Shown here in pieces: positions 1 to 7,376 of a stretch of 64,000 bases of DNA (position 1 is the stretch's first letter; each line of letters opens with the position of its first letter). Source of the DNA: Yamadazyma tenuis. Taxonomy: Eukaryota; Ascomycota; Pichiomycetes; Serinales; Debaryomycetaceae. The stretch lies in assembly GCF_029203305.1 (NCBI RefSeq), contig NC_089461.1:372001-436000 (forward strand), given 5' to 3'. The notes under the pieces are model-generated. The model was not told where the DNA came from. It was given only the letters and a program-made list of their open reading frames with translations, and did no database searches. The position numbers and the translations under genes were made by a program.

Positions 1-1268
1 CTGCTGCTACTACTTCTGCTGATGCGCTTTTAGAGGAAATTCAAGGCCTTGCTTCTTCTACCCAAGCTACCGCCACCACTCAAAAGGCTTCTACCTCTAC
101 CGGAGATTCTTTGATTGACAAGCTTCTCGGTGATGCCTCTGCTAGCACCACCACTACCAAAGCCGCTACTACGTCGGGGGAATCCTTGCTTGACGAATTG
201 TTCGGTGACGATTCTGCCTCCACCACCACCTCCACCAAATCGTCGTCGACAGCTACTGGCGAATCATTGTTGGATAAGTTGTTTGGAGATGATGATTCTT
301 CTACAACCACCTCCTCCTCAAAGACTTCTACATCCACCGGAGGTTTGGTCAATTTGTTGGAATCGTTGCTTGACGGAGGAAGTTCAAAGTCGAACTCAAC
401 CACCACTTCCACTTCTGCTAAGTCAACCTCAACCTCGGAGTTCAGTCTCAGTGGACTTTTGGACGACTTGTTTAACACTTCTGACTCCTCCAGCACTTCT
501 TCATCGTCTAGTTCAAACTTCAGTTTGAGTGACATCTTGGATAAGCTCTTGAACAGTACTGGACTGTCTGATTCTGACTCCAGCAGCTCCAACTTTTCTT
601 TGAGTAGTTTGATCGACGGTTTTATCGATGATATCTTTGATGTGGACAGCTCCAACTCGTCATCTTCAGGTTCCAGCTTTTCTTTCGGAAGCTTAATCAG
701 TGGCTTGATTGACGATCTTTTCGGAGGCTCTTCCTCCAGCAACTCGTCGTCTACATCTACCTTTTCTTTGAAGAGCTTGCTTTCAAGTCTTATCAGCCTG
801 TTGTTTGGTTCATCCGATTCCAGTTCCAGTTCCAGCTCCGGCTCTACTTCACTTTCGAGCGTCCTTTCAAGTCTTATTAGCCTGTTGTTTGGCTCATCCG
901 ATTCTAGTTCTGGTACGAGCTTGCTTTCTACTTTGTTGACCTATGGCGAGAGTTTGTTTAAGAAATTCTGGAACTGGTTGTCTGAAAAAGGTGTGAGCAT
1001 TTCATGGGGTTCATTGTTCAGTGAAGCCCTTGATTGGGTCCTCGATACTCTCTTTGATGATGATGACGGGTCATCTTCGTCAACTTCTACTACCACTTCC
1101 AAAAGTTCTTCCGGATCATCTTCTTCGTCTTCTTCATCTTGTTGTTGCAGCAGCAGTTCAAGCATTAAAAAGAGAGCATTGAAGGCCAAATTCAAGAGAA
1201 ACATCCACAAGAACATCCACAAGAGAGCTTCTGAATTCAAGAAAAGACTGTACATCAAGTACTTATGA
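1..1268 (+). CDS. Ser/Thr/Asp-rich repeat protein, 5' end outside window (partial)
   Basis: The reading frame (first full codon at base 3) is open to the left edge, so the true start lies outside; at least 422 codons are visible. I do not recognise the family. The chain is a run of about eleven short hydrophobic segments of the form S-L-x-x-L-L/I-x-x-L-F (for example SLLDKLFGDDDSS), each 24-33 residues from the next and separated by Ser/Thr/Asp linkers. Two units near bases 780-910 are almost identical in DNA. The C-terminus changes character: a Ser run, three consecutive Cys, then about 33 residues rich in Lys, Arg and His with several KR/KKR dibasic sites. No GPI-type hydrophobic tail is present. 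The next gene downstream shares the hydrophobic-segment plus acidic/Ser linker design, so the two may be diverged tandem paralogues. A secreted or cell-surface role is inferred from composition only, because the N-terminus is missing. Confidence 0.7.
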   Translation, partial: AATTSADALLEEIQGLASSTQATATTQKASTSTGDSLIDKLLGDASASTTTTKAATTSGESLLDELFGDDSASTTTSTKSSSTATGESLLDKLFGDDDSSTTTSSSKTSTSTGGLVNLLESLLDGGSSKSNSTTTSTSAKSTSTSEFSLSGLLDDLFNTSDSSSTSSSSSSNFSLSDILDKLLNSTGLSDSDSSSSNFSLSSLIDGFIDDIFDVDSSNSSSSGSSFSFGSLISGLIDDLFGGSSSSNSSSTSTFSLKSLLSSLISLLFGSSDSSSSSSSGSTSLSSVLSSLISLLFGSSDSSSGTSLLSTLLTYGESLFKKFWNWLSEKGVSISWGSLFSEALDWVLDTLFDDDDGSSSSTSTTTSKSSSGSSSSSSSSCCCSSSSSIKKRALKAKFKRNIHKNIHKRASEFKKRLYIKYL

Positions 1269-1950
1269 TCACGTTATACCTCTTTGCAATACCTAATTAA
1301 AATATACACTGTACCGATAAAATTATTGTAGTCCCGAAGACGATAGATGAAATAGCAATCAATAGTTCATAAATGCGAATGGTAATGGAAGTATATTAGA
1401 GACACCGGTCTAGAGATACGGGTCTAGAGCACTACCCCTTGAAAGATGAAAGAGGATATTTCAGCTAGAGCGTAGTTTCAAATTTCACAGGTATCATGGT
1501 ACCAACACTAACAATTCAAAGTATATGCACCCTGCACCACCTCGACAAACTTTGACCGCTTCCTTCCCCAGTACTTTTGAAGGGTATTTCTAAACATAGC
1601 CCCAACATTGTAACCCGAATAGTAAATAATTTAGCTTTGCCCTTTGCCGTGTTGTCAAGTTTTTTAAGTACAAGTTTTGCTATTGTCCTGTTAAAAGCTA
1701 TTAACTTACTTCAAGAGGAAATTTCGCAGCATTCTCCATATAAATTTCCGTATTGGGAACTGTCATTAATATACCGGTTTGGGGAATTTTGGTGGGACCC
1801 GAATATTTTAATTTCCTCATTAGGCATTTACGTTTCTCCAAATTTTGCATAGATGCAAAAGGCTTCTTTATATATCAATTATATACTGTCCTATGGGTGA
1901 ATTTCGAATTTTTAAACATATCTGTATCATATTTGATAGAACGGTAAAGC
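1269..1950. other. Intergenic region between the two repeat-protein genes
   Basis: No gene is supported here. Short open frames around 1577-1947 lack homology-like features. The stretch is AT-rich next to the downstream gene, with a TATATAT run at about 1869-1875, some 76 bases before its ATG, that could be a TATA element. A short direct repeat built on GGTCTAGAG lies near 1408-1430. Confidence 0.5.
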
Positions 1951-4539
1951 ATGAAAGTAGTGACCGTTTCCAACTACATATTGATAACGGCTATCTTGAA
2001 CCAAGCGGTGGCTAAGGATCCCAAAGGATTGAGTTTCTTCAAGAGATTCAGTTTATCTTCCTTTCTTTCACTGCTTGGGGGTACCGACGATGATGACTCC
2101 TCGGCTGCTACTACTGCAGCAGCTACTACTGCAGCTGCCACCACTGCAGCTGCCATCACCGCTGCATCCACATCTTCCACCACTGCTGCTGCGGCAACAA
2201 CTGCAGCAACCACAGCAGCTGCCAACAATTTATTTGCTGATATTCTTGATTCCAGTTCCAGCTCTAGTTCCAGCTCCTTGTTTAATTCAAGCAGTTCAGA
2301 AGTGAGCTCGAGCTCAACCTTCAGCACCCACACCACATCCCTGACTGGCACGACGATCGCCACCACCTCGTCTAACGTTGACGATTTCTTCGCTAAATTG
2401 GGCGGGGCTTCTAGCTCTAGTTCCAGCTCTAGTTCCAGCTCCAGTTCCAGCTCTAGTTCCAGTGCTCAAGCTACCAATACCAAGTCTGCTAGCGCTAGTT
2501 TCTTCGATTCTTTGTTTGGAATTAGCTCTGACGATGCCACTTCTGATGATTCCAGTTCTTCAAGTGTTGCGGTTTCTTCTACTGAAGAATCTTCTAGCTC
2601 TGCTTCAAGCTCCGAATCCAGTGCTTCTGCTTCTGCTAGCGTCAGCTTCTTTGCTTCGTTGTTTGGATTAGATGATGACTCGGAATCCAGTTCAGAATCC
2701 AGTTCAGACTCGAGTTCAGCTGTCAGTTCTAGCTCAGAAGCCAGTTCTTCCTCGGCCGAACCTCAAGGGTTCAGAGCTTTTCTTGCAGCTGCTGCAGATA
2801 ACTCGTCGTCTATATCAGCTTCTTCTTCAGCCTCCGCTTCTTCAGAAGCGGATGACGAAGATGATGAAGACTGTGAAGAAGAGTCGTCTGCGGCTGCGGC
2901 TTCGACTACTACCACTGCCGCCGATTCTGATTCACTGAGTGATGCTATCAACCCATTGTCTAATATCGCTAATTCTGCCTCTGCTAACACAGCTGCCTCT
3001 GCGGCCGCCACATCCACAGATGATGACGATGATGAGGACTGTGACACAGAATCCGAAGACCCAACTACTACTGCTTCTGCTACTAAAGGTGTTAGCATTA
3101 CCGCAGATCCAAGTGGTACCGCAAGTGTTTCAGCCGCTGCAAGTGTTTTAGCTGACGCAAGTACAGCTGCAACTTCATCTGATGATGATGATGACGATGA
3201 TTGTGACACCGAGTCGGAAGACCGAGCTACTACTGCTTCTGCTACTAAAGGCGTTAGCATTACCGCAGATCCAAGTGGTACCGCAAGTGTTTCAGCCGCT
3301 GCAAGTGCAGTCGCAACATCATCTGATGATGATGAGGATGATTGTGACACCGAATCAGAAGACCCAACTACTACTGCTTCTGTGACTAAAGGCGTTAGTG
3401 TTACCGCGGATCCAAGTAATGCTGCTTCAACTAGTTCAGACGATGATGACGATGAAGACTGCGACACTGACACCCAAACTACCACTGATGCTACCACAAC
3501 CAAAGGTACCACCAAAGGTACCACCAAAGGTGCAACAGGCACCACGACCCAAGGTACCACCAAGGCAACGACTACCACCGACGATGACGATGATGATGAA
3601 GATTGTGAAGAAACCACAGTTGAAACCACGGTTGCCACCACCATTGTCACAAATGGAAAAACTATAACCACCCACGTCACCGTGACACAAGTGACTTCTG
3701 ACCCAACAGACTTCGATGATGATGATGATGGCGAAGACGACTGTATCACTTTCACCGACTTACAGACTAAGGTTGTTACAGTCACGGACACAGAAAAGGA
3801 CACCACTTACACCACCACCATCACTGAGCACACTACCGTGACCATCATAGGTGCTGCAACCTTTACTACCACCAAAGCTGCCGGGTCTGCTGCCACCACT
3901 ACCGTGGAATGCGAAGACGACGACGACGACGACTTCGATGACGAAGACGACACCACCAGTTCTGGCTTATCTTCTGGCTCATCTTCTGGCTCATCTTCTG
4001 GCTCAGGATCTTCAGGATCTTCTGGAAGCTCGACCACCGACGTGTATGAAGACGATGAATTTACCAACGACGGAGATTCCGAGTCTTGTGATTGTGACTG
4101 CACCAACGTTACCTGCGATGGAGGCGACGATGACGACGATGACTTTGACTTTTTCGACCTCTTGGAGTACTTTTTTGGAGGAGATGACGATGATGACACC
4201 GAAACCTGTGACGAAGATTGTGATGAATGTCTGGCGGCCACCACTACCGCGGCTGTGGCTACCACCATCACCACCAGCACCGCCGCCACCAAAGCCGCGG
4301 TGGTGGACGATGAAGAAGATGAGTTTGTAAACGATGGGGAAGAAACCAGCTGTGCTACCAGTACCACCAGTACCACCGCCGCTGCCACCGTGACCAATGC
4401 CCCCAAGGAAGTAGATATCAGCCAATCATCAGCAACCGCTAGTCCAGAAGTGCAAACACAAACCAACGGTGCCCAGTCTCGAATCTCCAATCCCTTGATA
4501 CTTGTGATCTCGGTGTTGGTGTCACTTGCATTCATCTAA
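1951..4539 (+). CDS. Acidic Ser/Thr-rich GPI-anchored cell-surface protein
   Basis: 862 residues. A hydrophobic N-terminal segment ending near AVAKD looks like a signal peptide, and the C-terminus ends in a short hydrophobic tail (about residues 846-862) preceded by small residues, as in GPI-anchored wall proteins. Between them lie Ser/Thr/Ala-rich segments, poly-Ser tracts and short hydrophobic modules such as SFFDSLFGISSDD and SFFASLFGLDDD. There is also a repeated acidic motif of four to seven Asp followed by Cys (DDDEDCDTESED type), present at least six times; a Cys-dense acidic stretch follows near residues 710-760. Three copies of an approximately 114-160-bp unit (bases 3021-3438) are near-identical. 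The family is not recognised. A wall or adhesion protein with cation-binding acidic clusters is a reasonable inference. Repeats this simple often change copy number between strains. Confidence 0.75.
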   Translation: MKVVTVSNYILITAILNQAVAKDPKGLSFFKRFSLSSFLSLLGGTDDDDSSAATTAAATTAAATTAAAITAASTSSTTAAAATTAATTAAANNLFADILDSSSSSSSSSLFNSSSSEVSSSSTFSTHTTSLTGTTIATTSSNVDDFFAKLGGASSSSSSSSSSSSSSSSSSAQATNTKSASASFFDSLFGISSDDATSDDSSSSSVAVSSTEESSSSASSSESSASASASVSFFASLFGLDDDSESSSESSSDSSSAVSSSSEASSSSAEPQGFRAFLAAAADNSSSISASSSASASSEADDEDDEDCEEESSAAAASTTTTAADSDSLSDAINPLSNIANSASANTAASAAATSTDDDDDEDCDTESEDPTTTASATKGVSITADPSGTASVSAAASVLADASTAATSSDDDDDDDCDTESEDRATTASATKGVSITADPSGTASVSAAASAVATSSDDDEDDCDTESEDPTTTASVTKGVSVTADPSNAASTSSDDDDDEDCDTDTQTTTDATTTKGTTKGTTKGATGTTTQGTTKATTTTDDDDDDEDCEETTVETTVATTIVTNGKTITTHVTVTQVTSDPTDFDDDDDGEDDCITFTDLQTKVVTVTDTEKDTTYTTTITEHTTVTIIGAATFTTTKAAGSAATTTVECEDDDDDDFDDEDDTTSSGLSSGSSSGSSSGSGSSGSSGSSTTDVYEDDEFTNDGDSESCDCDCTNVTCDGGDDDDDDFDFFDLLEYFFGGDDDDDTETCDEDCDECLAATTTAAVATTITTSTAATKAAVVDDEEDEFVNDGEETSCATSTTSTTAAATVTNAPKEVDISQSSATASPEVQTQTNGAQSRISNPLILVISVLVSLAFI
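2410..2463 (+). repeat. Poly-serine hexanucleotide microsatellite (TCYAGY)n
   Basis: Alternating TCC/TCT and AGT/AGC codons form a hexamer repeat encoding about 18 consecutive serines inside the GPI protein gene. A shorter tract of the same kind lies near 2250-2280. The alternation of two serine codon classes points to expansion by slippage of a six-base unit. Confidence 0.8.
3021..3438 (+). repeat. Intragenic tandem repeat, three copies of 114-160 bp
   Basis: Three consecutive in-frame units start at about 3021, 3181 and 3325. Each encodes an Asp-run plus CDTESED, then a Thr/Ala stretch and KGVSITADPSG or a close variant. Copies 1 and 2 are nearly identical over the TKGVSITADPSGTASVS part; copy 3 is shorter and more diverged. 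A fourth, partial unit follows. All units keep the frame. Confidence 0.85.
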
Positions 4540-4747
4540 GGTGACCGATGTAGTTGCCGGGCAATTACACGACCATTATACCTAAAACTGTCCACACAAC
4601 CAAAAACTGTTCTATATACGCCTTTAATTAGAAAGTCTATAAGGCTCTATTAATATACCTCAAGATAATTTGCAGCTTTTCTACCACATCACCGCGCGAA
4701 ACTTAAAATCGCAAAACACCAAAACTGTTCTGACTCATTGTGATATA

Positions 4748-7162
4748 ATGGCTGTGGACCGTCAATCGTTGATATTCTTCATTGTGGTCTTCATCTTCTT
4801 ATCACTTCCTTCAAGGAATGACCAGCCCCACTCGCACCAGGAGCGCGAGACCTTGGATACGTTTCAAAAGTCTCTCAAGCAGTTTCGGCGCGAGCTCAAT
4901 ACCCGTGACTATATTCTGGGGTACGGTAATATCACCGGGTTTCTATTGAGCTACGACGACTACGTGCTGGACAAGCTGCCGGCAGAATGGCCTCTTCACA
5001 AATACACCCCGGAGCATCCGTGGTTCGAGGATGAAAAGTACTCGGTGTTGCCTAACGCTGTGAGTGACCAACTCAAGAAGTTCTGGGGGATAGACCCAGT
5101 ACCAGACGAGGACTCCCTTGGGTACCTCCTCAACGTGTCAGGAGTTGCCACGGGTGAGTTTGTCAAGCCGACCGACCAGGTCAAGGAGGTTCCGTTGCAG
5201 TTGCCAGGGTATTTGGAAACATACTTTAAGTCGATTACTGAGGGTGCCCCTTGGGACGGCAACTCAAATGAAGGCAACGGCGGGAACATCCCAACCCCGG
5301 ATGAAAATCCCAAGAAAGTAGGCGAGGTTAAGAGCTCCTCTGGGAATGTGGTGTTTAAGCTCAACAGTTTGGGATACAATTTCCAGAACAAGCAGTTAAA
5401 GAAGAACATCGAGGGCGAGCAAGACAAAATTGACGATGCGGTGGTGGTGAAGCTCCAGGCGGTCGTCAGCGACCACGAAGAAATCGACACCAACGACATC
5501 GAGCTTATTGGGGTCTATTTCCAGAAGACCGGCTCGCTCGTGGCTACCACTAACTCCGCCAAGTTCCACGGTGACTTTGCCTTGCCACATTTGACCCTAA
5601 GCGAAGACAAGTTTACAAAGAGTCAGAAGCTCATGGGCCAGATGGTGAACACCACCGACATCGACAAAGACATCAGCATGGAGTCGATGAACGTATTCAT
5701 TTCCAAGTCACTTGAACAATGTGAATTTGTCACATTTATTCAGCTCGAGAAAACCCAGTTTCTGATCAAAGAACTCCGGGAAATCGATGAGGAGTTGGCC
5801 AACCCGCGAGGAGTCCCAATTCCCAAGACGCTTCCGAAGCTTCGGGTCAAGCAGTCACTAATGTACTCACCTGATTGTGGCATGGTACTCAACAGCAACC
5901 CTAAAACCGCGTTCGAAGGGTACACCCACGATGTGATCACCAGACAGCTGAGAAAGTTGTTAATCGGGTTCCTGGTGTTGGTGGCGTGTCAGCTTTACCT
6001 TTTCATGACCCAGATAAAGAGTCTCAACACCCCTGGTCCGTTGTCGAACATTTCGGTGATGACATTGATGTTTTTCCAGTACGAAGATTCGTTGGTGACG
6101 TTCACGTTTTTGTTGATTTCTACGCTCTTCGAGGATCTCTATTTGATTTTGACGGGGATCACCATCGTCACTCAGATCATGTACACGGTGTTTGAGACGG
6201 GTCTCTTGGTACGGGTGTGCAAAGTGCAAGCGAATGAAAGAGGAACTACGTGGTGGCAGATTTTGAGAGGTAGTATGAGAAGTGAAAGTAATGGTACCCC
6301 CAGCACCACTGATGGAGACACCAATGGCACTACTGGAGAGACCTCTCGGGTGGCTACGCCAGATGAACTTCCCCTTCCCGTGACGGAGCCCACCACCACC
6401 ACTGCCGCGGCCGATCTCGCAGCCCCCGAATCGTCGTGGAACCCCATGTTTGCCCCAGGCTTCGCGGTGGCGATCGTGTCGGTGCTCGTTATTCTCAACG
6501 CTACAATGTGGAGAAAACTGTACCGCCGCGCCTTCGAAGTAGCCGGACTCACGGTGCTAAACTCGTTTTGGATTCCCCAGTTTCTACGCAACACCCTCAA
6601 AAACCGCCGCATTCCCTTCTCCTGGACATTTGTGGTGGGTACTTCGGTCATCAGGCTCATCCCTATCATCTACGTAAATGTGTTTTCCAATCCGTTTCGT
6701 CACGCACAGAACATCTCATTCGTGGTGTTTCTCACGTGTTGGATGGGGTTGCAGCTCGCGTTGATCGCGTTGCAGAGCATCCTTGGGCCTCGGTTTTGGA
6801 TCAATGATAAATGGCTTCCCCAGGCGTATAATTACCATCCACTTATAAGTCTCAAGGACTTAGAACACGGGTTTGGGTCTGATTTGCTCGCCAACATCGG
6901 TATCGATGACCTCTCACAAGAGCCTGAAGCCTCGAAGAAAGACGACCTGGTGGTTCATTGCAAAACTGACTGTGCCATTTGCATGGCTGAGATCGACCTC
7001 CCCATCTACAAACATGAGCCCACCAAAAGTGCGAAATTCACCGGTGAAAAAGCGTACATGGTGACACCGTGTTTCCATGTATTCCACACCGAATGCTTAG
7101 AAGACTGGATGAAGTACAAGCTTCAATGCCCTGTGTGTAGAAATGGACTCCCTCCAGTGTAG
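4748..7162 (+). CDS. TUL1: Tul1/Dsc1-type transmembrane RING-H2 E3 ubiquitin ligase
   Basis: 804 residues from the ATG at 4748; an upstream extension of the frame has no ATG. It opens with a hydrophobic signal/anchor (about residues 6-20), followed by a long lumenal domain containing the GYGNITGF segment typical of the family. A cluster of membrane segments spans about residues 400-680, and a C-terminal RING-H2 finger starts at about residue 742 (CAIC, then CFHVFH, then CPVC). In S. cerevisiae, Tul1 is the ligase of the Golgi/endosome Dsc complex that ubiquitinates membrane proteins. Its fission-yeast homologue Dsc1 is required for proteolytic activation of the SREBP Sre1. The next gene, 214 bp downstream on the same strand, encodes an SREBP-family factor. 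Confidence 0.95.
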   Translation: MAVDRQSLIFFIVVFIFLSLPSRNDQPHSHQERETLDTFQKSLKQFRRELNTRDYILGYGNITGFLLSYDDYVLDKLPAEWPLHKYTPEHPWFEDEKYSVLPNAVSDQLKKFWGIDPVPDEDSLGYLLNVSGVATGEFVKPTDQVKEVPLQLPGYLETYFKSITEGAPWDGNSNEGNGGNIPTPDENPKKVGEVKSSSGNVVFKLNSLGYNFQNKQLKKNIEGEQDKIDDAVVVKLQAVVSDHEEIDTNDIELIGVYFQKTGSLVATTNSAKFHGDFALPHLTLSEDKFTKSQKLMGQMVNTTDIDKDISMESMNVFISKSLEQCEFVTFIQLEKTQFLIKELREIDEELANPRGVPIPKTLPKLRVKQSLMYSPDCGMVLNSNPKTAFEGYTHDVITRQLRKLLIGFLVLVACQLYLFMTQIKSLNTPGPLSNISVMTLMFFQYEDSLVTFTFLLISTLFEDLYLILTGITIVTQIMYTVFETGLLVRVCKVQANERGTTWWQILRGSMRSESNGTPSTTDGDTNGTTGETSRVATPDELPLPVTEPTTTTAAADLAAPESSWNPMFAPGFAVAIVSVLVILNATMWRKLYRRAFEVAGLTVLNSFWIPQFLRNTLKNRRIPFSWTFVVGTSVIRLIPIIYVNVFSNPFRHAQNISFVVFLTCWMGLQLALIALQSILGPRFWINDKWLPQAYNYHPLISLKDLEHGFGSDLLANIGIDDLSQEPEASKKDDLVVHCKTDCAICMAEIDLPIYKHEPTKSAKFTGEKAYMVTPCFHVFHTECLEDWMKYKLQCPVCRNGLPPV

Positions 7163-7376
7163 TAGTCCAACGGTTATAAAATAAACCTAAATCATCACTT
7201 CCATCATGCCACTTTAGCGCGAGAGTGTGCGCGTGCCAAACCAGAAATCAGACCACTTTTCAATCCTCATAAAAATGCCATACAAGACCAGTTTTTCTTC
7301 CATAGTCATCTTTTATACAAATACTAATCAGTTGTACGGTGAGTAAAGAAATACCCCGTACTTTCCATTATCTATC

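Noticed and set aside
80..742. 220-codon open frame antisense to the first repeat-protein gene
   Set aside because: It mirrors Ser/Asp codon repeats of the sense strand (giving Glu/Val/Leu runs) and has no independent signal.
1577..1947. Two short overlapping open frames in the first intergenic region
   Set aside because: AT-rich, no ATG for the first, no recognisable domain.
2763..3806. 347-codon open frame antisense to the GPI protein gene
   Set aside because: Repetitive Ser/Val composition is the shadow of GAC/GAT and ACC/GCT repeats; the sense frame has a signal peptide and GPI tail.
3807..4535. 242-codon antisense open frame at the GPI protein 3' end
   Set aside because: Low-complexity shadow frame, no start context or domain.
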